64,000 nucleotides of DNA from Telopea speciosissima (lineage: Eukaryota; Streptophyta; Magnoliopsida; Proteales; Proteaceae). A program made the position numbers and the translations under genes. The DNA is taken from positions 42,075,871-42,139,870 of the forward strand of contig NC_057918.1 in the NCBI RefSeq assembly GCF_018873765.1, read 5' to 3'. How positions within the stretch are numbered: position 1 is the stretch's first letter; every line of letters begins with the position of its first letter. The notes under the pieces are model-generated. The model was not told the DNA's origin and did no database searches. It saw only the letters and a list, made by a program, of their open reading frames with translations. Of the stretch, positions 11,460 through 23,246 are shown piece by piece.

Positions 11460-14400
11460 CATGTCTTCTGGTTTCATTTGGAATGTCTAGGGCCTTAATT
11501 CCTTGGCTAAACACCATGAAATTAAGAACCTCATTAAATCTTCCAACTCCTCTTTCTGTGCTCTCCTTGAAACCCGGGTTCTCTTTGAGAATGCCCCCCG
11601 CATTGTGGCTGCAATCGCCCCTTCTTGGTCCTTCCTCTCTAACTATGACCATTCTCCCAACGGTCGCATCTGGCTCCTGTGGGACCCTTCCAAGATCCAT
11701 TTCTCCATCTCCCACTCATCCCCCCAACTCCTCCTCCTTTCCATCTCCCTCCCCAACTCCCCTCCCTCCTTCCTTTCTATTGTCTATGCATTCAATAGGG
11801 TGGCTGATCGCTCCCCTCTTTGGGATGATCTTCTCCTCCTCAACTCCAGGGTAGGATCTTGCCCTTGGGGGGTGGGGGGGGGACTTTAATGTTGTCAGAT
11901 TCCAACGTGAAAAAATTGGTGGCCGTCCCCTTGACCCTCTTGCTGTCTCTGCTTTTAATGATTACATTGAGGAAGTGGGTATTGATGACCTGCGTTGGTC
12001 CGGATCCCCCTTACTTGGCACAATCGCCGCGCAGGCCCTGACCGGATTGCCTGCAAGCTTGACCAGCTCCTTATCAATGGAGCCTGACTTTCTTCTTTTC
12101 CCCACTCCAATGCTTCTTTTCCCCTGCAAGGCCTTTCTGACCGCTGCCCCTGCATCCTCCACATCCTTAAATACTCCTCCTTTAGTCCTAAACCTTTCAA
12201 ATTCTTTGATATGTGGACCTCCCACCCCCTCTACCACCCTACCATCCTCAAAGCTTGGAGCTCTCCTGCCTTCTCTCCCTCCCTCCCTCTCATTTCCTTT
12301 GCCAAAAAACTCCACCTCACCAAAGCGGCCCTCAAAGCTTGGAACTCCTCCACTTTTGGCAATATAAATTCCCGTGTTTCTGATTGTCGAACTGAGCTCT
12401 CCTGCATCCAATCCCGCCTCCAAGCTAACCCCCTCAATCCTCTCTTGGCGGAGGAAGAGAAGAAGCTTTGTGACTCCCTTGCCTCCCTTTCCTCTCAAGA
12501 GGAAAACTTCCTCTGCCAGAAATCCTGCATCCGCTAGCTGAAGCTGGGCGACTCTAACTTGGCGTTTTTTCACCGCTCTCTCAAAGCCAGGCTCAGCTCC
12601 AACTCTATCACCTTGCTCATTGCTTCCGATGGCTCCCAGCTCTCCTCTGTCTCCGACATCAAGTCTGAGGCAGTCTCCTTCTTCTGCTCCCTCTTCAATC
12701 CCTCCCTCCCCCCTTCTTCCCCCATCCCCCTAATCTCATAAACAAATTTGTCCCTCCCTCTCTCGCTAGCTCCCTTCTCGCCATTCCCTTGGGCGAGGAG
12801 ATCTCCAATGTCATCCTTGCCCATAAGTCCAACAAGGCCCCTGGGCCTGATGGCTTTAGTATGGGATTCTTCCTGAGCTGCTGGGATCACATCAAAGCTG
12901 GGCTCATCACTGCTATTCATAGTTTCTTCTTCCACCCCAATCAGCTGGCCCAGATCAATCAGACTTTCCTCTGCCTCATCCCTAAAAAAGATGGTGCGTC
13001 CTCCCTCTCTGACTTCAGGCCTATCTCCCTTTGCAACCTCCTCTACAAGTTCATTGCAAAGATCCTGGCCAATAGAATCCAGCTTGTCATCCCCTCCTTA
13101 GTGAGCCCGAACCAGTCTGCCTTCATCTCTGGTAGGAGCATTGCTGACAACATCATCCTCTGCTCTGAAATCGTTAGAGGTTTTGACAGGAAATCGCATT
13201 CTCCTGCCGCCCTGATGAAGATAGACCTTCACAAAGCTTTCGACTCCCTTCGGTGGGACTTTATTGCTGACGTGATGTCTTTGATGGGCTTCCCTCCGCC
13301 TTTCATTAGGTGGATTCTTGCTTGCATCTCCTCCCCTGCCTTCTCGGTTATTATCAACGGTTCCCCTGCAGGGTTCTTCCACGCGAAAGCTGGTATCCGT
13401 CAAGGCTGCCCCCTTTCCCCTTTCCCCTTTCCCCTTTCCTCTTCTCCCTGGCCCTTGAAGTCCTCTCTAGGAGCCTCCAAGCTAGCACGGACCTTCACCT
13501 TATCTCCCCTCTTCCCAAGTGTAAGCACATCAATCTCACCCATCTAGCCTTTGCTGATGACCTCATGATCTTCTCCAAAGCCTCCCCTTCCTCTATCTCC
13601 AACATCATGTCCTCCCTTCACCTCTTCGAACGCCTTTCTGGGCTTCGTATTAACCTCCTCAAATCCAAACTCTTCCTTTCGGGGATCCCTGTTGATGCTA
13701 AAGCCAATCTGCTCCATTTGACTGGCTTCTCCCTTGGCACTCTTCTAGTAAAATACCTTGGCCTCCCTCTCATCCCTGCCAGGCTCTCCAGCCATCATTG
13801 CACCCCCATGCTTGACAATATCCGCAAGTGTCTCCAACTTTGGAAAGCCAAGCTCCTCTTCTATGCGGGCAGACTTGAATGCATCAGATCGGTCCTCCAA
13901 TCCTCTTACATTTGTTGGTGCGGAGTTTTTGCCATTCCAAAAGCTACCTCCTTAGCTATGGAAAGACTCTTTTGCGCGTTCCTCTGGAAGGGAAAGGAAA
14001 CTTCCAAATTCCTTCACCCTATCAGTTGGAAATCTATCTGCCTCCCCAAAACAGAGGGACGTCTAGGGATTAGGCGCATCCAAGACTCCAACATTGCGGG
14101 TATCCTTAAGCTAATCTGGAAAATCTCGTCCAAACACGATTCTATTTGGGTCCAATGGGTCTACTCCCACCTCTTAAAAAATAACTCCATCTGGACCGTC
14201 TCCGTCCACGTCGATTCCTCCTACATTTGGCGCAAGATTCTTCACCTGCGCCATATTGCTCTGTAAGCCATCTCCTTCTCCATTGCTGATGGCTCCTCTA
14301 CCTCCATTTGGCTTGATCCTTGGCACCCCCTTGGAGTTCTCTTCAACCATTTTGGCCCTAGAGCTATCTACTCCTCCGGTATCCCTAAGGATGCGCTCCT

Positions 14401-15122
14401 TTCTTCCATCATCTCCCTTGGCTCTTGGTCCCCTCCTTTCCCCCCCATCCCTATCCTCTCCATGATCTGGCCTTCCCTCCCCCCCTTCCCCCCCTCCCCT
14501 TCCATTGCTGACAAAATCACTTGGCTCCCCTCCGCCACTGGCCTCTTTAGCTTCAGCTCTGCTTGGAACTTTGTCCGCCCCCATGTCCCCCCTGTTCCCT
14601 GGCACAACCTGGCTTGGTTCAAAGGTCACATCCCCCGCCATAGTTTCCTTGTCTGGCGAACCCTCAACCATTGCCTTCCCACCCAAACCTTTCTCATCCA
14701 TCGCCGGATCCCTGCCAACCCCTCTTGCACCCTTTGCTGGTCTGGTTCTGAAGACATTGAACTCCTTCTCCCAAACCATATGGAAAAAAGCCCTTTTGTT
14801 CATTTGGCCCCGCAGCAGGCGTCCCTTACCCTTTGATCGAGAGTGGCTCTGGATGCTCAGGTCATTCCTAGGAGACTCTATTTGCGACGCCATTGGGAAG
14901 CTAGTCTTTGGAGCTTCGCTTTACCATATCTGGATGGAGAGAAACCTTCGGAGATGGTCTACCAACTCTAGATCTTTCGACTTGATTTGGAAGTCCATCT
15001 CTTTTGATGTTTCTACGAAGCTAAGCTTTCTCCCCCACAAATCCATGTTTGATTCTCCCAGGAATAGGCATATTGTTAGAGCCTGGGACAATGATTGTAC
15101 CATTTTGCAGCCCCCTCCCTAG
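11460..15122 (+). pseudogene. LINE ORF2: endonuclease and reverse transcriptase
   Basis: The N-terminal part (11460-12070) is an APE-type endonuclease: AKHHEIKNLI, then FCALLETRV, GDFNVVRFQREK with a frame break at the poly-G near 11874, and GPDRIACKLDQLL. The reverse transcriptase spans about 12810-13730, with [82 protein letters not shown] and the catalytic [12 protein letters not shown]. After the thumb and connection region comes the zf-RVT zinc-binding segment near 14590-14760 (FLVWRTLNHCLPT, CTLCWSG). Stops and frame changes (for example at 12536, 13430 and 14265) inactivate it. Confidence 0.88.
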
Positions 15123-15822
15123 AGGGCTTGTAGCTTCTCCCCCCCACCCCCCAGTTCTCCCTTGTTCTTCTTTCTTGCTCATCTCGGGCTTTCTTTGGTA
15201 ATACATTTTTTATTCACCAAAAAAAAAAAAATTTCCAGTCACTGATTGGTGAAGGTGCATCTGCTTCTGTTTACAAGGGGAAACTTGATGATGGCATGCT
15301 TGTTGCTGTGAAAAGGTTAACTGCAGAGAAGCATGGAGGGAAGGAATTCTGGGCTGAGGTTGCAGCCATTGCTAGTGAGCAACATATCAATCTTGTGAGA
15401 TTTCTTGGGTACAGTTATGTAGTTGAATGGGTTAAATGCATGGGATCTTCCCCCATGGGGTCAGGCACAATGGCCTGCGTGGATGCTTGCCATGGGAGTT
15501 GAGGTACAGAGTTGCAATTGATGTTGCTAAGGCATTGGCATACCTTCATCACGTCTGCCAGTCTAAGGTCTTACACCTTGATGTCAAGCCTGAAAATATA
15601 CTTCTGGATGAGAATTTCAGAGCAGTTGTCACCGATTTTGGATTGTCGAAATCGACGGGGAAAGATGAGAGCATAGTTATGTTGTTGGTCCAGGGAACTA
15701 GGGTTTATTTGGCCCCTGAGTGGCTCTTGGAGTGTGGTATCTCAGAGATATCTGATATCTATAGCTATGGTATGGTGGTCCTAGAGATCATAGGTGACCG
15801 GAGAAATGTGCGGTTGTGCTAA

Positions 15823-17245
15823 ATTATATCCATACTTTAAAGGGTCCTCAAATGTAGATTGATTTCCTTTGGAAGCTTCATTTCTTGGTTTATTAACAGA
15901 GTATCAACTTTTCATGTATGAGAAAAATTTCACACAAAGACTAATGATATATTCATATATGTACTTAAGTCTAGCAGAGGGAAACCAACTCAATGCCTGT
16001 TCTGACATAAAAATCCATATGTTTCTTCAACAATGTGATGAAACTTGATGAGAATGAGAATATTGATTCAAAAGGATGCGATAGACACAGTCTTACCTAT
16101 AATGAGAGATGAATCTTTGTTTCTGTTCCTTATGATGACAAGGAGAGACAAAGATAATTTTCATATGATATCACTCAGTTAGATTCCTCTAGTTGATAAA
16201 CCTTTTTGAGCCAAATTATGTCCTGGTCATCAGTATCAAAAAAAAGAGAACATTTATTTCAGTTCTCACAGAAATATTCACTATGGATCCCATTTTTTGA
16301 AAATACTTCCATGGTTAATAGTTTCCAAAGACCCATAAGTCTCCTCTGTTATTTCTGTAATCTTGTAATAGAACTTCTGTTTGTGAGACTCTTGGCTCAA
16401 AGCTCACATAACCATCACTTTTACAAAGAAAAGCAGAAGAATGGCATAGGTTTGGATTCCATAAGAACCAAATACACAGGTAGATTGAAAAGATATTTCA
16501 ATTGGAGTGATAAGTTTGGGCACAAATGTGCAAAACGCATTTTTCTTATTAAAAACCGAAGTAAAACAAAATTTATAAAATGAAATCTATAAATAATAAT
16601 TAATTTTTATAAAATATTCTATGATGAAAAAAAAACTGCCAAAGTGACACGTTAATAGAAGGTTCCCCTCCTTGTTCACTGGCCCCCAAAAAAAAAAATG
16701 AAAAGAAGGAGAGTATGTGGGAATTCCAAACACACTCTAATGACTCTCCTCAGTAGAATCTCCATTCTCAATATATTGGGTCAATTTTCCACTTTAACCT
16801 TTGCAGCCTTATTGATCAATAAAAGGCTGATTTGAAAGAAACAAAGACCAAGTGAAGTATAACATCTAAAGAAGATTATTTTAGCTAACCTTACACTATT
16901 GGAAAGCCTCAAGAATTTTCTTTATCTTTAGCTATCAAGTCCAATGGATTAATATTAACTAATCAATCTGTATTGTCAAAGACTGCTTTATCTCTTTTTC
17001 TCTTATTTATTTATTTACTGTTGCAGAATTTAGATGCCACTGAAAAATGTGAATTGACCCACTGAAAAAGAAACAGCTGGTTATGAAGTAAACTAGAGAG
17101 AAAATATCACCAACATTACACAATCATGGGAGGGAATTTCATTGATATTTGCTTTATAGAATTACCCACAAGTGATCACCTGAAGTAACAAAAATGAAAC
17201 ACCAGATGAAAACAATACTGATAGAAACACAGACAACATCATTTC
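15823..17245. other. No gene seen
   Basis: This is AT-rich DNA downstream of the kinase remnant. A 125-codon frame at 16206-16583 has no recognised domain and no conserved-looking composition. I treat it as chance. Confidence 0.5.
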
Positions 17246-17860
17246 CTAGCAATTCTGAGTGAAAATACACTGGACTCTGCCAAAGAACTTGAAGAGTCTG
17301 CAAATCATCTCAGCCCACCTAACGAACACATTGGAAGCCTCAAATTTTCCAGAGAACTTCATTTTTTTGAGCTAACTCCTCTAGTATGTCCGACTTCCCA
17401 GCTCCAGCAAGGTCAGCCACAAACTTATTGTAATCGAGCTGTGGAGCTTTCATTCCTTTCTCCATCATCTCTTCTAAGCCATTTCATTGAGAAAGACACA
17501 AAATCCACAAAATCCCTGCCTGCATTGGCCAAGTTGATGTGAATATGGACGCAGTTGCAGCTCGCCCTTTGGTTTGAAGAGATGGAGATTTGCTAAGTTG
17601 TGTTTCTTTCTTTCTAGGGTTTTTGTTTGATTTACATGGGCAGGAGTACAGTCGTTTGAAAGGAGGAAGAGAAATGAGAAATAAAATCAAGTTGGGTGGA
17701 AGGGAAGGCTATCGTTGGGTTTTTGGCTTAAAAATCTCCATGTTTTTCTAGACCGTTGGATATTATTAGTGGCACATGTAATAATCTGAAGGGGTGCTGG
17801 ATCCTCCAGCTCCCGCCACAGCTGGAGGAGAGCTAAATCCGCCTATATACTGTTTCTCAT
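17246..17860 (-). pseudogene. PPR-protein gene remnant, internally deleted (inverted copy B)
   Basis: Read on the minus strand, a TATA-like motif (TATATAGG near 17854) and leader are followed by a start with SPSLQTKGRAATA (about 17580). Nearby comes MEKGMKAPQLDYNKFVADL and SDILEELAQK (about 17345-17470), then, in a shifted frame, KFSGKFEASNVFVRWAEM. The latter strings are the C-terminal signature of a P-class pentatricopeptide repeat protein, whose members bind organellar RNA. All the PPR repeats are missing, so the start and end of the gene have been joined by an internal deletion. The promoter and start match 8341-8720 in inverted orientation. Confidence 0.65.
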
Positions 17861-19008
17861 GATATGAATCAACTAATCAATCTCAATTAGTTAACTATCT
17901 GTCTATTCTGGAAAACACAAGAAGAACCCCATGGTACCCTTAATAGGAATCACCTGTATCTAATCAATCAATTAGTTAACTATCTGCCTATTCTGGAAAA
18001 CACAACCTATTAATAGTAAAGTCATTGACATTAGTGGACTGCTACAATAAAAATAGGAATCTTGTGTCTCACTAACTAAACAAAATAAAAATAAAAAATT
18101 GTTTCCAGAGGTAACATTAAAAATTAAATCATAAAGAAATAACATAAAATTCATCACAAGAAAGTCCCAAATGTAGGCTTCACAAACTTTAAAAGTCAAA
18201 AAGCCTGCTGCAAACATTTGAATAACTTAGTTTTTCATCTTCCTATTTTTCCTTTTTGTTCCCATCAGTATGTCTGCCATTACAGCTTGGTGCTGACTTG
18301 GCCAACTTTGGTCTGAATTTTACTTTTCCTTAACTGGCCAACTTGGCTGAACCCTGCATGTTTGTTTCTTAGGGATCTTCTGTACTTTTGTCACCCCCTT
18401 TTTTGTTTCTGTTGTACTTCTGTATGTGCTTGTTAATTCTTTGTCCAGCATGTTTGCATTTTATTATTTATCTGCTTACTGATCATAAGTTATTGTGATC
18501 TTGTGCTTATATTTTTGGATGTTTTGGATTATTAAATTGGTTTGGACTTCTTAGAAGGCATCCCCACCCAATAACCCCGATTACCAAATAGGTCATTTTC
18601 AAGTTTCACTTTTTTTCTTCACCATGTCAGGTTTTCCTAACCTAACCCATACTGAATTCAGATAAAACAACTCAATCTGCTGGACATTGTCAGACACTTC
18701 TTAAACTTGGTCTGTGCAATGTCTAACCTTAATTTCTCAGCGAAGTTGTTTCCAACATTTTATCTCAGGTAGTAGGCTCTGTCTTGGATGATCATTTGCG
18801 CAGCCAACTTATGTTGTAATTTGATTTATGAAGCTTTTCTTTGCAGAGCCTGATATATAAATGTGATTCTTGAAGGACAGAATTGCATTCTTATTTGACT
18901 TAGGAAAATGCACCTCTGTTGCATCATTTCATTTATGGATCCAATCTCTGAATTCTTTGCAGGGCTTGAAGTGCAAATTTAGCATTTTGTGAAGGCTGTC
19001 TTGGGGAA
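17861..19008. other. Upstream region of the CHX gene
   Basis: No coding similarity is seen. An imperfect tandem repeat of about 84 bp is present (TTAGTTAACTATCTG with CTATTCTGGAAAACACAA at 17887 and again at 17971). The last several hundred bases presumably hold the promoter and leader of the antiporter gene. No TATA box stands out. Confidence 0.4.
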
Positions 19009-22000
19009 ATGGCTTCAAACACTACAACAGGATATTTTTGTCCACCTCCAATGAAGGCTACTTCTAATGGAATCTTCCAGGGGGATAGTCCTCTGGATTT
19101 TGCACTCCCTCTTGCTATTCTTCAGATATGTCTTGTGCTTATTCTCACAAGGAGCCTCGCCTATTTCCTAAGGCCACTGAGACAGCCCCGTGTCATTGCA
19201 GAGATTATTGTAAGTGTTCCTCTAAATTCTCTTTTTTTTTGTTCTGAGATATCATTGAAGAAATAACACTAATCTTCTTTTATTTTCCTGATAGTAATAA
19301 AAAGTCCATATTCCACTATGTAATTTAATTCCTTGACAAGACCCAAACCATGCTAATCTCTTCTAAGGCTTTACATGTTGTAAAATTTACTGTTAAGTTT
19401 ATTTTGATGGGAAATATATCAGCAAAATGGCTTTTTGCTTGGTTTTTGTTGCTGCAATTTGCTTCAACTTGTGGCCTTGTCTGATAATGGACACTGCTTA
19501 AGAGGCCCGTGTAAGTGTCACAGAGACAGCAATAATGGTATGTTGATCCATTCCAAGATCATATGTATCCAATTTTCTGGCTCTCTGAAATTTGTGATGA
19601 TAACAGTACTGAAATGGCTAAAATGAGGTCATGAAAAAACTTCACCATCAGGACTAAATTGACATTCCGCATTCAAAACCTACAACTGCATTTGCCAACA
19701 GTAGAGCACAAATTTAATATATATGTAGCTGATCCAATGTATATTGTTGTTTCTGGAAGAGAATCTTACATTTTCCTTTTGTTATTTTGCCAGGGAGGAA
19801 TACTGCTTGGGCCATCAGCTCTTGGTCGTTACAAGCCCTACCTGAATGCAATTTTTCCAGCCAGAAGCCTCACTGTGCTCGATACTCTAGCCAACCTTGG
19901 TCTCCTTTTCTTTCTGTTCCTTGTTGGCCTAGAGTTAGATCCAAAGTCTATACGTAGAACTGGTAAGAAAGCCCTTTCCATTGCTGTTGCAGGAATCAGC
20001 CTCCCCTTTGTGTTAGGAGTGGGTTCATCATTCATCCTCCACAAAACAATTTCAAAAGGCGTGCATGGACCCCCATTTCTTGTTTTCATGGGTGTTGCCC
20101 TCTCAATAACTGCCTTCCCTGTCTTAGCCCGTATCTTAGCTGAACTCAAGCTCCTGACTACTGATGTAGGCCGAATAGCCATGTCAGCTGCAGCAGTCAA
20201 TGACATTGCTGCTTGGATCTTACTTGCCCTCGCAATCGCTTTGTCTGGCACTGGCCATTCACCAATTGTTTCTCTCTGGGTCCTTTTATCTGCGTTTGTT
20301 TTTGTCATTTGTTCCATATTAATATTTCCGCCAGTCTTCAAATGGATGGCAAGGCATTGTCATGAAGGTGAACCTGTGGATGACTTATACATTTGTGCTA
20401 CCTTAGCTGCTGTTCTTGCGGCTGGGTTTGTCACAGATTCTATCGGAATCCATGCCCTCTTTGGGGCTTTTGTTCTTGGCATTTTGGTACCAAAAGATGG
20501 ACCCTTTGCTGGTGCTCTTGTTGAAAAAGTTGAAGATCTTGTAACTGGACTCTTTCTTCCTTTGTATTTTGTTTCAAGCGGCTTGAAAACCAATGTAGCC
20601 ACCATTCAAGGGTCTCAATCCTGGGGTCTCCTGGTCTTGGTGATATGTACTGCTTGTTTTGGGAAGATTGTTGGCACTGTTGTGGTTGCTCTTCTTTTCA
20701 GAGTACCTTATCGTGAGGCTCTTGCATTAGGTTTCCTCATGAACAGTAAAGGGCTAGTAGAACTCATCGTCCTCAACATTGGAAAAGATAGAAAGGTAAG
20801 AATCATTTTTCTTACATGTATCGCATTTGCATGTAATGGCATAATTGTTCATAAAACACTTGAACATGGCCACAGTAATCTCCTGAATTGGTTGTTTGTT
20901 AATAATCACAACTGCTACATAATACATTTTTACAACCAGAGTTCATGTTGGCCAGCTATCAACTTAATTAAAGCAAGAGTCCATGTGATCTTGTAATCAA
21001 ACTAGTTGCTTGGTTTTGGATGGGTTGTATTTATGGAAGAAGTTCAGTCCAAAGCATTACGAGCAAGCAAAAATACCTTGATGATGTAGTAAAAGCTGTA
21101 AATAGAGATGTTTACCTACACCACCTTACGAGCTAACCTCAAAGAAAGATTTGTGTACGGCCGTCCTGTCAGTACCCTAACTGAAGCATTATCAGATCTA
21201 CTTCCATTTTTCTCAACCTTTTTCTCTCTTCCAAATTTCCTTCCCTCGAGTACCTGTAACCACTCAGGCAGGGATGACTTTGAACACACTTTACAGTTGC
21301 AGGTTTTTCATTCCTCGGTTCTTTCTATGTTTTTGCTCGTGTATTGTGAATTTATTTTGTCAGTATGTGCTGGTTGCGCCCTTTATTAGGAACCAGAACC
21401 AGCCGACGATCAATTCGATGCATCCTGTTCGGATCAATGATGAGCCCAACCGGAACTGGCAAACACAAAAGGAGCAGAGCCGCTGGGAGTTGGTTGCATC
21501 AATATGGATCAAACAATCCATTGGATGTACATTCCGAGATGGATAAAATTACTCCTTACCCTTACTTTTATGTAAAGGATCTAGTAGGCCAGGTAGCTTC
21601 TGCTATCTTTTATTCCAAAATCAATAGGAAAAAAAAAAGCTTCCCATGAATAGGAAGCTTAAGGCATAATAAAATAGCCTTAGGTTTTAGGCTTTGGTAT
21701 TGAAGGAGGAAGCAGAGCGACTGATTTTCAAAGGAAAAAATGGATTGCTTGGTCTAAGTGCAACAGCAAACAACTTCTTTAGTTCAAGGTTCTAGTTATT
21801 TTTGAGATCATCTATGTGAAACTTGGGCCTCTGACTCATCCAAGTGGTGGCTCTGACATTTAATTATCAGGACTATTGTTATGCTGAGTGTGTCATAGGA
21901 GCTTATGTTTACTAAATGGTATAATAATGTAACCTAATTCTTAGAATGGGCCCTTTAAGTGGAACAGCATATTGTCATCTTTACTTCCCATTTCACTTTT

Positions 22001-23246
22001 ACTGATACAAGTTCATCTTTTCTATTTGCTACTGAAGGTGTTGAATGAGCAGACTTTCACGATCATGGTTCTGATGGCTCTTTTCACAACCTTCATCACC
22101 ACCCCCCTTGTCATGGCAGTATATAAGCCGGCAACAAGGAACAAGGCTAATTACAAGCACAGAACAGTAGAAAGGAAAGATTCAAGTACTCAGCTTCGGA
22201 TTTTGGCTTGTTTCTATAGTATAAATAATATACCAACATTGATAAATCTCATTGAAGCTTCTCGTGGCACTGACAAGCCAAAAGAGCTCTGTGTATATTG
22301 TATGCACCTCATGGAGCTCTCTGAGAGACCATCAGCGATCCTCATGGTACACAAGGCAAGGAAAAATGGGTTGCCCTTCTGGAATAAGGGGAAGTGGACA
22401 CACTCCAACCATGTTGTGGTAGCCTTTGAGGCTTTCCGGCGGCTGAGCCAAGTTTCTGTGAGACCTATGACAGCCATCTCAGCAATGTCCAGTATTCATG
22501 AGGACATCTGTGCAAGTGCTGAGAAGAAGAGGGTAGCTATGGTGATTCTTCCTTTCCACAAACACCAAAGAGTGGATGGTACAATGGAAACAACACGAAC
22601 TGAGTTCAGGTGGGTGAACAAGAGAGTCCTTGAGAATACACCATGCTCAGTTGGGATCCTCATTGACCGTGGCTTTGGTGGAACGAGTCATGTATCTGCT
22701 AGTGTTGTTTCTTCTTACATCACTGTCTTGTTTTTTGGAGGATGTGACGACCGTGAGGCACTTGCATATGGAGTACGCATGGCAGAGCACCCTGGTATTA
22801 ATCTGACAGTCGTGCACTTTCTGATACAGCTTGAACCAGTGGAAGAAATTGTCGTAGTTGATGTAGATGGTGATTCTGACACCAAAGGTAGGTCAAGTGA
22901 TAATGTTTTCCTAACTGAATTCCAGAAGATTCAAAAAGAAAATTCAACAAATTATGAAGAGAGGATCGTTAGAAATGCTGCAGAAATCATTAGTATCATT
23001 GGGGAGTTCAATCATTGCAATCTGTTATTGGTGGGACGAAGACCTGAGGGAGAGGCAGTGGCAGCTCTTGAGGGATACAATGAATACCCTGAATTGGGGC
23101 CAGTGGGAAGCCTGTTAGCATCATCAGATTTCTCAACTAGAGCATCAGTTTTAGTTGTGCAACAGTATGCTAGTGGGAAGCCATCAGCAGATTTGCCAAC
23201 TATCTCCCCAGAGAAATTGTTCGAAGGAGATTCAGAATCCGACTGA
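19009..23246 (+). CDS. CHX18: Cation/H+ antiporter, CHX18-like (3 exons)
   Basis: The exons are 19009-19209, 19794-20795 and 22038-23246, all with GT/AG borders and phase-0 junctions, giving 803 codons. The start [20 protein letters not shown] and the following [16 protein letters not shown] match the CHX16-20 subgroup, and CHX18 best by eye. The N-terminal half is a CPA2 Na+/H+-exchanger-type membrane domain: [39 protein letters not shown], the Asn-Asp pair in [15 protein letters not shown], and [21 protein letters not shown]. The hydrophilic C-terminal half (from [17 protein letters not shown]) carries the USP-like regulatory region: [23 protein letters not shown] and [10 protein letters not shown]. 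Members move K+ against H+ in endomembranes and tune lumenal pH and ion balance. No break is seen, and its length is normal for the family. Intron 2 (1242 bp) holds a mitochondrial DNA fragment. Confidence 0.95.
21490..21622 (+). pseudogene. cob: Mitochondrial cob (cytochrome b) fragment in a nuclear intron
   Basis: Within intron 2 of the antiporter, 21494-21622 reads [18 protein letters not shown], then [20 protein letters not shown]. This is the heme-proximal loop and following helix of plant mitochondrial apocytochrome b. Only about 42 residues are present, with several substitutions and no stop. The upstream 21390-21490 is GC-richer than the intron and may be part of the same organelle insertion, from a different mitochondrial locus, but I cannot name it. 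This is a nuclear mitochondrial insertion, not a functional exon. Confidence 0.85.

Larger units (their letters stand above)
9240..15229 (+). mobile_element. Near-full-length plant L1-type LINE
   Basis: A 6 kb non-LTR retrotransposon is inserted inside the kinase reading frame. The flanking duplication AATTTCCARTCACYGAKTG lies at 9221-9239 and 15230-15248, with three differences, and rejoining either copy restores the ATNNFQSLIGEG reading. The order is ORF1 (nucleocapsid-like), then ORF2 (endonuclease, reverse transcriptase, zinc-binding tail), then TTTATTCACC and a poly(A) tail at 15218-15229. The plus strand is very C/T-rich, unlike its surroundings. Two shorter relatives lie at 35576-38508 (minus) and about 58010-58840 (plus). 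Both ORFs carry frameshifts. Confidence 0.93.
8948..15822 (+). pseudogene. Receptor-like kinase (At5g20050-like), split by a LINE
   Basis: Two coding pieces surround a 6 kb LINE. The first (8948-9239) begins MMEEANKAKIITVGVV, with hydrophobic membrane segments, then YSFLRRLAGVPTKFEYKELE and ATNNFQS. The second (15232-15822) continues with the glycine loop (LIGEGASASVYKG), the lysine motif VAVKRL, the catalytic-loop version HLDVKPENILLD, TDFGLS, and the activation end LAPEWLLECG. It then stops at RRNVRLC. This layout matches the plant receptor-like kinase family represented by Arabidopsis At5g20050. About 30 residues after FLGYSYV are missing or scrambled, and a one-base insertion near 15439 shifts the frame. 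The C-terminal lobe is truncated. With the LINE, the kinase is dead. The family acts as membrane-bound Ser/Thr kinases. Confidence 0.85.

Noticed and set aside
11962..12573. 203-codon open frame on the minus strand
   Set aside because: It is antisense to the LINE ORF2. Its length comes from the C/T-rich coding strand, and no domain is visible.
14174..14893. 239-codon open frame on the minus strand, Gly/Arg/Glu-rich
   Set aside because: It is a shadow of the reverse transcriptase and zf-RVT region of the LINE.
8948..15822. Functional receptor kinase with a large intron
   Set aside because: The interrupting DNA is a LINE with a duplicated target inside a codon run. The kinase part also has a frameshift, a missing segment and a short C-terminus.
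16206..16583. 125-codon plus-strand frame
   Set aside because: AT-rich composition and no recognisable motif. Treated as chance.
8349..17860. 9.5 kb Mutator-like element bounded by the 330-bp inverted repeat
   Set aside because: No 8-10 bp target duplication is visible at the outer edges. The arms look like a gene promoter and start, so inverted duplication is simpler. It is kept only as an alternative.
21390..21622. Extra coding exon of CHX18
   Set aside because: The reading is mitochondrial cytochrome b, and the flanking CHX exons join perfectly without it.
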